Shown here one piece after another: positions 43,580 to 52,289 of a stretch of DNA of 64,000 nucleotides (position 1 is its first letter; every line of letters starts with the position of its first letter). The notes under the pieces were generated by a model, which was not told the origin of the DNA, did not search any database, and saw only the letters and a list, made by a program, of their open reading frames with translations. This stretch comes from Lachnospiraceae bacterium (GTDB lineage Bacteria > Bacillota > Clostridia > Lachnospirales > Lachnospiraceae): contig JAUNGI010000001.1 of the NCBI GenBank assembly GCA_030524525.1, positions 1 through 64,000 of the forward strand. Direction: 5' to 3'. Both the position numbers and the translations under genes were made by a program.

Positions 43580-45871
43580 TTATTCTACAGCAGTAATTTC
43601 TGTTTCCAGATCGCCGACAAAGCTTACTTTCCGGCTTCCGATCACGATCTCGCCCATCGCCGAGCCTTTGACCGCGATCCGGTAGGAATCGCCCGTTCTC
43701 GTCACCGAAGCCTCCAGCCGTTTTGTCCGGTCCTGTCCGTAGACAACTGTAGAAGCATTCTCTCCGTCACCCAGCTCGTAGAGCTTCAGCGTGACATTGT
43801 CCTCGTAATCGTAGACCGCCTGCTCCTTTGCGCCCAGAGCCAACAGCGTGCCGGGCTTTACATAAAGCGGGATCTCGGTATACGGTACGGATTCCCGATA
43901 CCACTTGCCGCCCTCTTTCACCTCGCCGGTAAAATAGTTCGTCCACTTGCCTTCCGGCAGATAAAACTTCGCCATACTCTTGTCGTTGAAGATCGGAGCC
44001 ACCAGCAGCGAGTCGCCGAGGAAGTACTGCTTGTCCAAATACGCGCAGGTCGGGTCCTCAGTATATTCCAGAACCATGCTCCGCATCATCGGGATGCCGG
44101 TCTCATGGGTTTCGATGGCATTCCGGTACAAATACGGCATCAGCTTTCCTTTGAGCTTTGCAAACGTGCTGACGACCGTAACCGCCTCCTCGTCATAAGC
44201 CCACGGCACCCGATAGGAGCTGCTGCCGTGCAGACGGGAATGGGGCGAAAGCAGACCGAACGCGCACCAGCGCTTGTAAACGTCCGGCGTCGAGGTGCTC
44301 TCAAAGCCGCCGATGTCGTGGCTCCAATAGCCGAAGCCGCTCATGCAAAGCGAAAGACCGCCGCGCAGGCTCTCCTCCATCGACTCGTAATCGCTCCAGC
44401 AGTCGCCGCCCCAATGAACCGGGAATTTCTGACCGCCGACCGTTGCCGAACGCGCAAACAGAACCGCTTCGTTCTTGCCGCGCTTGCGTTCCAGAAGCTC
44501 GAATACGCACTTGTTGTAAAGGTATGTATAGTAATTGTGCATCTTTACGGGATCGGAGCCGTCATAGTAAGCGCAGTCGGTGGGGATGCGCTCGCCGAAG
44601 TCGGTCTTGAAGCAGTCCACGCCCATGTCGAGCAGCCGCTCCAGCTTCTTCTGGTACCAGCTCCATGCCTCCGGGTTCGTGAAATCCACGATCGCCATTC
44701 CCGGCTGCCACATATCCCACTGCCAAACGTCGCCGTTCTTCCGCTTGATAAAGTAGCCGTTCTTTTTTCCTTCCTCAAACAGCGCCGACTCCTGACCGAT
44801 GTAGCTGTTGATCCAAACGCAGATCTTCAGCCCCTTTGCCTTCAGACGCTTCAGCATGCCCTCCGGATCGGGGAAGACGCGGCTGTCCCAAAGGAAATCC
44901 GACCACGAAAATTCCTTCATCCAGAAGCAGTCAAAATGGAATACCTGAAGCGGAATGTCCCTTGCAAACATCCCGTCCACAAACGAATTGACGGTCTCCT
45001 CGTCGTAATTCGTCGTAAACGAGGTGGAAAGCCAAAGACCGAACGTCCACGGAGCCGGAAGCGCCGGCTTGCCGGTCATATCGGTGTAGCGGCGAAGAAC
45101 ATCCTTCATCGTCGGTCCGTTGATGATAAAGTAATCGAGCGATTCGCCCGGCACGGAAAACTCCACCCGCGTGATCATCTCGGTGCAGACCTCAAATTCC
45201 ACCTTTTCCGGATGGTTCACGAACACGCCGTAGCCCCGGTCGGAAATATAGAACGGAATATTCTTATAGGACTGCTCCGTGGAAGTACCGCCGTCCTCGT
45301 TCCAGATCGCCACGCTCTGCCCGTTTTTGATCCAAGGGGTAAACCGTTCGCCCATACCGTAAATATGCTCGTCCACGCCGATGGAGAGCATTTGACGCAT
45401 ATAGGTGTCGCGCTCGCTGCCGTCGTCATAAGGCAGTCCCTGCCAATCGGTCTTCATATAGCCCATATCGCGGCCCGAGGAGGCGGTCAGCTTCTCTCCG
45501 TCCCGGTAATAGGTCATGGCGGCGCTGCTCTTGTCGATCACAAGGCTCAGTCCCCCGTTGGTCACCGTAAGCCTCTGTTCGTCTTCGTCAATCGAAATTG
45601 CCGCATTCTCGTCAATGGTCAGCTCAAAAGAAGGTCCCTTCTTCTGAACTCCCAGATAATGCGCTGCCTGTACGCGCAGAACCTCCGGCGCCGGCGCCGT
45701 GATGCGGATCGTCAGATTCACTCCGCCAAGCGTATCGCCGCGATGGCGGATATGTTGGGTGGGTGCGCAAAGAGTCAAAGCATTGCTCTCTTTTTTGGTA
45801 AAATAAATTTCCGCCGGAGAAAAGCAGGCAGTTCCCTGCTTTTGCAGCCAGCAACCATTGCTGAATTTCAT
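43580..45871 (-). CDS. yicI: GH31 alpha-xylosidase, YicI-like
   Basis: 763 residues from the ATG at 45871 (GGAGGT four bases upstream). GH31 nucleophile D424 in CFKTDFGERIPTD and acid/base D490 in HWGGDCWSDYE, as in YicI. FDCFWMKEFSWSDF is the alpha-xylosidase-specific segment. Cytosolic. It removes alpha-xylose from isoprimeverose or xyloglucan oligomers; no xyloglucanase or importer for these lies in the window. Promoter at 45931-45959 with a palindrome in the leader; the GH-A gene follows. Confidence 0.92.
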   Translation of the reverse strand: MKFSNGCWLQKQGTACFSPAEIYFTKKESNALTLCAPTQHIRHRGDTLGGVNLTIRITAPAPEVLRVQAAHYLGVQKKGPSFELTIDENAAISIDEDEQRLTVTNGGLSLVIDKSSAAMTYYRDGEKLTASSGRDMGYMKTDWQGLPYDDGSERDTYMRQMLSIGVDEHIYGMGERFTPWIKNGQSVAIWNEDGGTSTEQSYKNIPFYISDRGYGVFVNHPEKVEFEVCTEMITRVEFSVPGESLDYFIINGPTMKDVLRRYTDMTGKPALPAPWTFGLWLSTSFTTNYDEETVNSFVDGMFARDIPLQVFHFDCFWMKEFSWSDFLWDSRVFPDPEGMLKRLKAKGLKICVWINSYIGQESALFEEGKKNGYFIKRKNGDVWQWDMWQPGMAIVDFTNPEAWSWYQKKLERLLDMGVDCFKTDFGERIPTDCAYYDGSDPVKMHNYYTYLYNKCVFELLERKRGKNEAVLFARSATVGGQKFPVHWGGDCWSDYESMEESLRGGLSLCMSGFGYWSHDIGGFESTSTPDVYKRWCAFGLLSPHSRLHGSSSYRVPWAYDEEAVTVVSTFAKLKGKLMPYLYRNAIETHETGIPMMRSMVLEYTEDPTCAYLDKQYFLGDSLLVAPIFNDKSMAKFYLPEGKWTNYFTGEVKEGGKWYRESVPYTEIPLYVKPGTLLALGAKEQAVYDYEDNVTLKLYELGDGENASTVVYGQDRTKRLEASVTRTGDSYRIAVKGSAMGEIVIGSRKVSFVGDLETEITAVE

Positions 45872-45886
45872 GTGTACCTCCATGCT

Positions 45887-45908
45887 TTTTCTCATACCGA
45901 TGAGAAAA
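45887..45908. promoter_or_regulatory. palindromic operator or leader hairpin upstream of the alpha-xylosidase gene
   Basis: Perfect inverted repeat, arms TTTTCTCAT (45887-45895) and ATGAGAAAA (45900-45908) around ACCG. It lies about 15 bases after the predicted transcription start and 7 bases before the RBS, so it may bind a repressor or fold in the RNA. Confidence 0.6.
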
Positions 45909-45930
45909 TGATGTTTTTTGCCTTTCTCTA

Positions 45931-45959
45931 AGTATATGATAAAAATGCATCAGATTCAA
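45931..45959 (-). promoter_or_regulatory. promoter of the alpha-xylosidase operon
   Basis: Minus strand: -35 TTGAAT (45954-45959), 17-base spacer, -10 TATACT (45931-45936). Confidence 0.7.
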
Positions 45960-46011
45960 TCCGTAAGTTCCGTTTTTTTTCGTCAAATGCAGTAAAATCG
46001 TACAAGTTTGC

Positions 46012-48822
46012 TCAACGATTCCGGATCGCATCGACCGGCGCTTTGGAAGCGATCCGCTTCACCGGAAGGAAGCTGGCAACGACCGCCGTTCCCATGCTGA
46101 CCGCAAGCAGCAGCAGAACCTGCCGGACGCCGAAATGCAGCACGGTAATGAGGATCCCCGTATCGTACCGGAGGATGCGGTTCAGCGCATATACGCCCAG
46201 CGCCGTCAGGATCGTGCCCAGCACCAGATTCACCGAAGCAATGATAAAGCTCTCCGAGAAGAAGATCCGGTACACGTCGTTGCTTCTGGAGCCGATCGCT
46301 CGCAGAATACCGATCTCCTGCTTTTTGTGTACGATCGAGGTGCCGATAAAGTTGGAAAACAGCAGGATGGCAAAAATCGCGAATGCAAAGCCGATCCAGA
46401 AAAAGACCTTGGAAACCACGGTCAGCGTGCTGTCTACGATCTCCAGCTCATATACCGCCGAGTTGACCAGCCCGTAAGCATGATCCTCGTCGCGGTCGTA
46501 ATAGTTGACATACGAAACAAGCTCTTTCAGGTCCCGCGTATCTTCGGGCATGGCGGTCACGACAAAGTCGTAAATTCCGTTGTCCGGCTCGCCGCAAAGC
46601 CGCGTAAACAGCTCGTCCGGGATCACACTCGTCCCATTGGCATAATAACGTTCGCTGTTGATGACGCCCACGATCTTCATATCGTAGTTCTCGACTTCCT
46701 CCCCGTTCCCGTTCCAGAAGTAACCGTAGAGCTGCAGATCGTCGGGATACGCGCCGCTTTTCACGCCCTCGATATATTCTTCGATCACGGAATCCTGATA
46801 ATCCGCATAGTCTTCCTCCGTCATAGGCTGGTCTTGGGAATCCCCCGTCACGACATTGAATTTTTCCTGCAAAAGCTCCGACCAAACGATGATCTCGTTT
46901 TCCGCAAGCTCCTGCTTTTCTCCGTCCAGCCATGCGATCTCAACGCCTTCGACATTTTTTACCGCGCCGAGCGTGAGGAATTCGCTGCCAAACCAGAAAT
47001 CGTCCGTAAGCACCAGATCTCCGTTCAAGGAGGTGGAGGCGGGAAGTCCGTGGAACGGAACCGCGTCCGTATCTCCGACGAAAAGCACCGTCGCCAGACT
47101 GTAATTCTTGGCGTAGCTCAGCTCCTCCGACATGGCGTACGCGGTCAGGCTCTCCACCGTGCTCAGCGTATCCACGTCTCTTGTCAGAAGCTCCTCGTAG
47201 CGTTCAATGTCAAGATTCGTATCCACCACGCCGCAGATCGTAAACGTCATGTTGGAAAGCTCCAGCTTTTTTCCAAGCAGATCCTCATAGCTCTTAACGG
47301 AAACCTCCGTCCCGTCCTGAAGCATGCCGTATTTCAAAAGAATGTCCGCATGGTACTTGCTGATCGCCGCGTCCTGCGTTCCCGCCTTGGGAAGCGCTCC
47401 CGCAGCAAGCGAATAGTTCATGACCGAAAGCTCTTGCTCGGTGGTCACGGTATAGCCCTGAAAACTCGGATCCGTCAGCTCCTGTGCAAACCAGTTATAA
47501 ACCTCCGTTTCGTGTTCCGCAAGCTGCTCGGAGAAGCCGATCGACATATCGCCCGAAAAGCGATTGACCTTTATCATCGACAAACCGGTATCCTTCTCGA
47601 TCTCCGCTACGTCTTCTTCCGAAAATCCCACGGGCGACCAATAAAAATGATCCTCGCCGTCTCCCCAGTCCATGTTCTGCCGCACGACCTTTTCAAACGC
47701 GGCATATTTCACCTCGCTGTCTTGGAGCGAGTCCATTAAGCTCTGTTCAAAATTAAAGCTTCCGCAGGTGTCGGCAAACGCAAAGAGCGTAAAGCTGACA
47801 ACCGACAGCAGAATCGTAAAGAAGAGCCGCAGCTTCTTATATTTCAGGCTGCTCGCCCCCATGGCAAACGCCTTTTTCATCGGCAGCTTTGATTTTATCA
47901 TGGAAAACTGCTCGCTCAGACGATTGACGATTCGGCTCTCGTCGGTGGCGCGAAACCTTTTGTTATGCCCCTTCGACGTTTTGACCGAAACGACCGCCTC
48001 GTTCTGGGAAAGCGCAAGCAGATATTCGTTAATGGCGATCCGATCCGCCTCGGTCAGCTGATAACGGCTGGGAATGCGAATGGCGTTTTCCTCAAAAACG
48101 ATTTCCGTATCGGCGGTTCGAAACTCCGCCGTCTCCTCGCCGCCCTCTTGATCCCACTCCACGTCGGAAACGATCTTTCCGTCCGCCAGCTCAATGATCC
48201 GGTCGGCATAGCGCTCCGAAAATTCCCGGTCGTGCGAAACAATAATGACAAGACGCTCCTTCGAGAGACGCTTCAGCGTGTCGAACACCTGCTTTCCGGT
48301 ATTGCTGTCCAGCGCTCCGGTCGGTTCGTCCGCCATGATGATGCGCGGATTTTTCACAAGCGCGCGGGCGATCGCAACACGCTGCAGCTGTCCGCCGGAA
48401 AGCTCGTTCGGCTTCCGATCTCCGTAGCCCTCAAGATCGACTTCTTTCAGAATGGCGTTGATCTCCTCGTCCTCCGCCTTTCTTCCCTGCAGTTCGATCG
48501 CCAGCGCAATGTTGGCGCCGACCGAAAATTCCTTTAATATGTTATATTCCTGAAAAATAAAGCCGACATAGGTATTCCGATACGAGTCAAAATCGCTCTG
48601 CGAAAACTCCTTCGTGGAAGTTCCCGCAATCACAATATCTCCGGACGAGTACCGATCGAGACCGCCGAGCAGATTCAGCAGCGTCGATTTGCCGCTTCCC
48701 GACTTGCCAAGCAGAAACACCATGCCGGTATCCGGGAATTTGATCGACACATGATCCAGCGCCTGCACCGGCACGCCTTTTTTAGGCTTATACACCTTAC
48801 ATAAGTCCTTGACCTCTAACAT
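46012..48822 (-). CDS. fused ABC ATPase-FtsX permease
   Basis: 936 residues. Residues 1-220 are a MacB-like ATPase: Walker [10 protein letters not shown] (39-47), signature [13 protein letters not shown] (141-153), Walker [10 protein letters not shown] (161-169), H-loop VSHD. A linker of about 100 residues precedes the first membrane helix ([17 protein letters not shown], about 333-350). A large extracytoplasmic domain follows, then three C-terminal helices ([20 protein letters not shown] and following, with [22 protein letters not shown], the coupling helix). One chain thus carries half of a MacB-type transporter and should dimerise. Export or signalling of an envelope stress or peptide is possible; no two-component partner is nearby. 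RBS GGAGG. Confidence 0.9.
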   Translation of the reverse strand: MLEVKDLCKVYKPKKGVPVQALDHVSIKFPDTGMVFLLGKSGSGKSTLLNLLGGLDRYSSGDIVIAGTSTKEFSQSDFDSYRNTYVGFIFQEYNILKEFSVGANIALAIELQGRKAEDEEINAILKEVDLEGYGDRKPNELSGGQLQRVAIARALVKNPRIIMADEPTGALDSNTGKQVFDTLKRLSKERLVIIVSHDREFSERYADRIIELADGKIVSDVEWDQEGGEETAEFRTADTEIVFEENAIRIPSRYQLTEADRIAINEYLLALSQNEAVVSVKTSKGHNKRFRATDESRIVNRLSEQFSMIKSKLPMKKAFAMGASSLKYKKLRLFFTILLSVVSFTLFAFADTCGSFNFEQSLMDSLQDSEVKYAAFEKVVRQNMDWGDGEDHFYWSPVGFSEEDVAEIEKDTGLSMIKVNRFSGDMSIGFSEQLAEHETEVYNWFAQELTDPSFQGYTVTTEQELSVMNYSLAAGALPKAGTQDAAISKYHADILLKYGMLQDGTEVSVKSYEDLLGKKLELSNMTFTICGVVDTNLDIERYEELLTRDVDTLSTVESLTAYAMSEELSYAKNYSLATVLFVGDTDAVPFHGLPASTSLNGDLVLTDDFWFGSEFLTLGAVKNVEGVEIAWLDGEKQELAENEIIVWSELLQEKFNVVTGDSQDQPMTEEDYADYQDSVIEEYIEGVKSGAYPDDLQLYGYFWNGNGEEVENYDMKIVGVINSERYYANGTSVIPDELFTRLCGEPDNGIYDFVVTAMPEDTRDLKELVSYVNYYDRDEDHAYGLVNSAVYELEIVDSTLTVVSKVFFWIGFAFAIFAILLFSNFIGTSIVHKKQEIGILRAIGSRSNDVYRIFFSESFIIASVNLVLGTILTALGVYALNRILRYDTGILITVLHFGVRQVLLLLAVSMGTAVVASFLPVKRIASKAPVDAIRNR

Positions 48823-49018
48823 TTCTTACCTCCGAAATCTGAAAGCGTTTTTCAGCAGAGCCCCATTGCGGCAGACACGTTCCGCGCAGGCACACAGACC
48901 TCCGACCGCTCTGCGACGCTCCGGCGCAAATCGGTTAAAATACAGTTTACCATAGATCGTGCGAAAAGTCCATGCCGCTCTCCCGGTTTTGTCCTGCGCG
49001 CCGCTCCTTTCTCCCTGT

Positions 49019-49077
49019 CGCAGTGCGATCCCCGCGGAGCGTTTTTTGTTTCATAGGACGCATTTTCCTATGAAACG
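49019..49077 (+). repeat. copy A of the hairpin-rich intergenic repeat
   Basis: Contains the CGCAGTGCGATCCCCGCGG block and a hairpin with arms GTTTCATAGGA (49048-49058) and TCCTATGAAAC (49066-49076). The same parts occur at 52350-52420. It marks the left side of the accessory island. Confidence 0.7.
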
Positions 49078-49083
49078 AAAAAA

Positions 49084-49108
49084 GGACAGTCGATTTTTTC
49101 GGCTGTCC
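49084..49108 (-). terminator. terminator of the ATC-hydrolase-like gene
   Basis: Arms GGACAG (49084-49089) and CTGTCC (49103-49108), extended inward by CGA/TCG. A T run follows on the minus strand. Confidence 0.75.
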
Positions 49109-49168
49109 TCACAGGCTTGCATCGGACGGCTGCCGCCCGATGCCCCGGAAGCCGTCGCGCTCCTGCCG

Positions 49169-49798
49169 TCAGCGCTCCCGGTCCCCGGTAATGTAATAAT
49201 CGCAATAATCACCGTCCACGGCGATCGTATGCTCCCGATGCAGAACGCCGTGCTGAAGCGTAATCATCACATTGTCCAGCTCGCAGAACAGCGGCATCAG
49301 TTCCTCCACTCCCAGCCTTTTCGTATAGGCACAAATAGGGCAGCGGGTAATACGATAGTAGCAGGCTCCCTCGTGGGGCTGACCTGCAAAATCCACCTTA
49401 AAGGAAGAGGGATACTGTTTTTCCCTTTCCGGCGTATACCATTTGACATACTTTGTGATGCTCTTTTTGTTGGCGGCCTTGCCCTTCGGGGTGTTCAGAT
49501 CGGTCATGCCGAAATACCACTTCACATGATACAACGCCCGACGCATAAGCTCCTGAACCGTTTCGGGCGGAATCTTCTTTTCGCTTGCCACATACGGCGA
49601 GACAAAGACCAAGGCAAATAACTCATTGTATGCCATCGGATTATCGTCGCCGATATCGTCGGCCTCCTCTACCAGCTTTCGGTAAACGCCTTTGCTCTTT
49701 TTCATGATCTCATTTGCATAAGCCTTGCCGTACTTCTCCGTAAGCGTCTTTTTCATTGAGCCCCGAAACAGCCAAAAGTAAAATCCGTTATACTTCAT
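49169..49798 (-). CDS. L-2-amino-thiazoline-4-carboxylate hydrolase family protein
   Basis: 209 residues, no signal peptide. It resembles the ATC hydrolase family (pfam ATC_hydrolase): CRITRCP-like YYRITRCPICAY (about 147-158), LGVEELMPLFCELD and the end VDGDYCDYYI. The founding enzyme opens L-2-amino-thiazoline-4-carboxylate on the way to cysteine; most family members in Clostridia have no known substrate and lie beside TetR-type regulators. Here the promoter carries a TetR-like palindrome though no TetR gene is present. RBS GGGAGA. Confidence 0.8.
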   Translation of the reverse strand: MKYNGFYFWLFRGSMKKTLTEKYGKAYANEIMKKSKGVYRKLVEEADDIGDDNPMAYNELFALVFVSPYVASEKKIPPETVQELMRRALYHVKWYFGMTDLNTPKGKAANKKSITKYVKWYTPEREKQYPSSFKVDFAGQPHEGACYYRITRCPICAYTKRLGVEELMPLFCELDNVMITLQHGVLHREHTIAVDGDYCDYYITGDRER

Positions 49799-49889
49799 CT
49801 CGTTTCTCCCTTCTACGGCAACGACACAAAGACACCGGCGTCAGAAGGAAACAGCAAGCCCGGAAGCTCTCCTTTGTCAAGCGGTCTTC

Positions 49890-49905
49890 GTTAGCGTGCG
49901 CTAAC
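49890..49905. promoter_or_regulatory. TetR-like operator in the ATC-hydrolase promoter
   Basis: Perfect 16-base palindrome, arms GTTAGCG and CGCTAAC around TG, four bases after the -10 box. TTAGCG/CGCTAA half-sites are typical of TetR/AcrR repressors. Confidence 0.65.
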
Positions 49906-49908
49906 CTC

Positions 49909-49937
49909 ATTTTACTACGTCCCTCCGCCTTTTTCAA
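49909..49937 (-). promoter_or_regulatory. promoter of the ATC-hydrolase-like gene
   Basis: Minus strand: -35 TTGAAA (49932-49937), 17-base spacer, -10 TAAAAT (49909-49914). It begins just after the flavin reductase stop codon. Confidence 0.7.
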
Positions 49938-49941
49938 TACG

Positions 49942-50529
49942 CTATGGCTGAAAATCCCTTGAAATGTGCAGGTGTTTTTTCCACTCTCCCATCTCGCCCA
50001 GCTTCTTTCCGATTGAAAAATAGCAATACGGTGCGTAGACTGCGGGCCGCAGCTCTTCCAGATCAATTTTCTTCATATTCATATTCTCAAACTTCTTGTC
50101 GATCTGAATGTTCTTTATCTCCGCCAAAAAAAGATGAGCGCCGTCAAGCTCAACAACTTTTGTCACCTCGCATTCATAAGCCCAATGACATTCGTTAATG
50201 ACAGGAACCTCTGCCCGCTCTCCCCATGTATAACCATAGGCAACTCCCTTTTTCTCTGCGTCCTCCCCTCTCGTATTTCCGAAATAGTCCGCCAGCCACA
50301 GAATATCTTCGGTAATCATATTCGCAGAAAATTTTCTTTCACGCAGAATATTCGTTTTTGTCAGCTTGCTTCCCCCTATGGTCAACATCAGATGAGGAAC
50401 CTTGTCAAAGGAAAAGCCGATCCATGTGATCACGCAAAAATTCGGGCTTCCGGTTTCATTTTTTGTTCCGATAATATACATCGGCTGTGGACTGAATACC
50501 CAATCCGGCTGCATACTGACCTTTTCCAT
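49942..50529 (-). CDS. flavin reductase-like FMN-binding protein
   Basis: 195 residues from the ATG at 50529 (AAAGGA upstream). Split-barrel flavin-binding fold: NFCVITWIGFSFDKVPHLML (about 30-49) and KLTKTNILRERKFSANMI (about 54-71) match the FMN site of the flavin reductase/DIM6 family. It should use or supply reduced FMN. It is the last of three genes with the MarR regulator and PPOX-like protein; together they look like a redox or electrophile response unit. Confidence 0.87.
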   Translation of the reverse strand: MEKVSMQPDWVFSPQPMYIIGTKNETGSPNFCVITWIGFSFDKVPHLMLTIGGSKLTKTNILRERKFSANMITEDILWLADYFGNTRGEDAEKKGVAYGYTWGERAEVPVINECHWAYECEVTKVVELDGAHLFLAEIKNIQIDKKFENMNMKKIDLEELRPAVYAPYCYFSIGKKLGEMGEWKKHLHISRDFQP

Positions 50530-50569
50530 ATAATTTTCCTTTCTTTGTTTCGTACGCTTCACCGCACGC

Positions 50570-50998
50570 TTATTTCAATTCTTCCCAAACAAAGCTTTCC
50601 GACTTCAAGTCGCAGTAGTGCCTGCCCCCAGTCGCCGTAAATTTCAGCACGCAGTAGTCCGGGTCGTCCACTCCCTGCCGATAATACATCGTATCGCCGG
50701 TACGCCAGATTTCCCTCCTGCTCGCCGCATCCTGCAACACCTCCATGGTTCCTGTCAGCATAAGTCCTTCGTAGCGAAAGCGCCCCTTATTATAAAAATA
50801 GATGCTTGCTTTCGGATTATTCCTATACTGCTGCGCACGCAGGGAGGAGGTATTTGTCGTAAAGTAAAAGCAATTCCCCTCTATTTTGCGCGGTACAAAC
50901 ATAGCCTTCATATTCGGAAACCCGTCTTCGTCTACCGAAGCCACAAACGCTGCCTTCTGCTTCTCTATAAACTCCAAAAGCTGTTCCCTTGTTTTCAT
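50570..50998 (-). CDS. pyridoxamine 5'-phosphate oxidase-like flavoprotein
   Basis: 142 residues. Split beta-barrel: VDEDGFPNMKAMFVPRKIEGNCFYFTTN (about 19-46) is the FMN/F420-type core, followed by ASIYFYNKGRFRYEGLMLTGTMEVLQD. True PdxH is longer and has a different C terminus, so the substrate is open. Start codon overlaps the MarR stop (ATGA), so the two are translated together. RBS AAAGGAGG. Confidence 0.87.
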   Translation of the reverse strand: MKTREQLLEFIEKQKAAFVASVDEDGFPNMKAMFVPRKIEGNCFYFTTNTSSLRAQQYRNNPKASIYFYNKGRFRYEGLMLTGTMEVLQDAASRREIWRTGDTMYYRQGVDDPDYCVLKFTATGGRHYCDLKSESFVWEELK

Positions 50999-51462
50999 AA
51001 AAATTCCTCCTTTGTTTTCGACTCATTTTTGTCATGCTCCGCCTTTGTCAGCGTGGCAAGAATTTTTGCCAGACAGCCTTCAAAGCTTTCCCGCTCCCTG
51101 TCGGAAAACCCCTGATAAAATAAGGCGTTCATTTGCTGCGAAACGGTCTCGTACCTTTCCCGCAGGGATTTCGCATATTCCGTAAGGGAGATCAGCGTTT
51201 GACGGCGGTTTTCCGGATTGATGTTTCTCTCCACCATCCCTTTTCTGACCATTCCGTCCACTACGACGGAAACCGTATTTTTCGCCAGAGAAGTTTTTTC
51301 ACTGATTTCGCCGACCGAAAGGCTGTCCGTCTTCCAAAGAATAAATAAAATACGCCCCTGCCCGCCGCTGATCTCAATTCCGTTTTCCAACAGCAGTCTT
51401 TCAAAGATCCTGTCCTGAAGCTGTTTGATCTGAGAAATATAAAATCCTCCCTTTGTTTCCAA
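50995..51462 (-). CDS. MarR family transcriptional regulator
   Basis: 155 residues starting at TTG (51462) with GAGG eight bases upstream; no ATG start fits. Winged helix at about 35-100: ISGGQGRILFILWKTDSLSVGEISEKTSLAKNTVSVVVDGMVRKGMVER, then wing INPENRRQTLISLT. It probably represses its own operon through the palindrome at 51491-51506 and responds to a small molecule, as MarR proteins do. Confidence 0.92.
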   Translation of the reverse strand: METKGGFYISQIKQLQDRIFERLLLENGIEISGGQGRILFILWKTDSLSVGEISEKTSLAKNTVSVVVDGMVRKGMVERNINPENRRQTLISLTEYAKSLRERYETVSQQMNALFYQGFSDRERESFEGCLAKILATLTKAEHDKNESKTKEEFL

Positions 51463-51490
51463 GACGCTTACCTCATGATCTATTTAGAAT

Positions 51491-51506
51491 TGTTCCATAT
51501 AGAACA
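51491..51506. promoter_or_regulatory. MarR-type operator
   Basis: Palindrome TGTTC-CATATA-GAACA, six bases after the -10 box of the MarR operon and overlapping the expected transcription start. Confidence 0.7.
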
Positions 51507-51511
51507 GTTCC

Positions 51512-51540
51512 AGTATAGCGCTTCTCCCCAAAAAATGCAA
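51512..51540 (-). promoter_or_regulatory. promoter of the MarR operon
   Basis: Minus strand: -35 TTGCAT (51535-51540), 17-base spacer, -10 TATACT (51512-51517). Confidence 0.75.
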
Positions 51541-51664
51541 CTATCATCCTATTTGAAATAGGAGCCAACATTGAGTATAAGCGTCACCGCTCATACTATC
51601 TGTCGTTACAGGGATTCTAATCATCGGTTGTTCATGAAAACTTATAGAAATGGACATGGCTTTG

Positions 51665-51673
51665 TGCTATAAT
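51665..51673 (+). promoter_or_regulatory. extended -10 promoter of the small orphan gene
   Basis: TGCTATAAT, 26 bases before the ATG; GAGAGG serves as RBS. The -35 region is weak. Confidence 0.55.
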
Positions 51674-51698
51674 CTTCTGGCAAGAAGAGAGGTGCAGT

Positions 51699-52136
51699 AT
51701 GAAAAAGAGGTTTATCACAATCTCCGTTATATGTTGTGCGATTATCACAGTGGTTGTTGGGATTATAGCTGTTCAAAAATATATGCGCAAAGCAGAAATG
51801 TCCGCAGAATATCAGGTCGTATCATTCGCTTCCGAAGAAGAAATGATAGCAACAATTTCCGGTAGTTGGGTTCGGACATACCATCTGTCAGGCGGTACTT
51901 CGGAGTCATACCTTAATTTTAATGACTATGTATGCAGCGAGTGGAGTAGTACATCGGATGTCGAAACCAAAAGCTACACCTTGGATTACCAAAATGGCAG
52001 AATTGTATTTGACACCGGATATTACTATGATATTGTCATATATAAAGAAAAGACATATGTACGAATTACGCCAAATGCGAAACAGGAAGAATACTACTTC
52101 CTGTTTAAGAACAGCAATAAATCTGTTCCCGAATGA
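51699..52136 (+). CDS. small membrane-anchored protein, no recognised family
   Basis: 145 residues. One N-terminal membrane helix or uncleaved signal (about 5-26), then an outward-facing domain of about 110 residues rich in Tyr, Ser and Thr, with WVRTYHLSGGTSESYLNFND and a beta-rich end (YYYDIVIYKEKTYVRITPN). That pattern suggests a small lipocalin-like or DUF barrel, but I do not recognise it. It is AT-richer than the core genes and lies between the MarR operon and a hairpin repeat, in an accessory island. RBS GAGAGG. Confidence 0.75.
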   Translation: MKKRFITISVICCAIITVVVGIIAVQKYMRKAEMSAEYQVVSFASEEEMIATISGSWVRTYHLSGGTSESYLNFNDYVCSEWSSTSDVETKSYTLDYQNGRIVFDTGYYYDIVIYKEKTYVRITPNAKQEEYYFLFKNSNKSVPE

Positions 52137-52289
52137 TATTTAACAGGGCAATTAGAATCTTACCCACGGGATTAGCTTCCCCAAGCCGTCCCCCGTTTTG
52201 AGTTGGAATTACACCGCATTCGCTCCGCTGCGGAAAATCCGCCCGGCAGGGAGACCTGCGTCTCGCCGCCTTTTCGCGCCAATTTAACA

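Larger units (their letters stand above)
48823..49168. other. intergenic region with hairpin repeat and terminator
   Basis: 346 bases without a convincing gene. It holds one copy of the dispersed hairpin repeat (49019-49077), the terminator of the ATC-hydrolase-like gene (49084-49108) and, nearer 48.9 kb, the leader of the fused ABC gene, where I see no strong promoter. Confidence 0.65.

Noticed and set aside
42070-43590. Recurrent TTCTACA words near the GH-A gene
   Set aside because: One copy is coding (the end of the alpha-xylosidase gene), one lies in the terminator loop, and spacing is irregular; it looks like chance.
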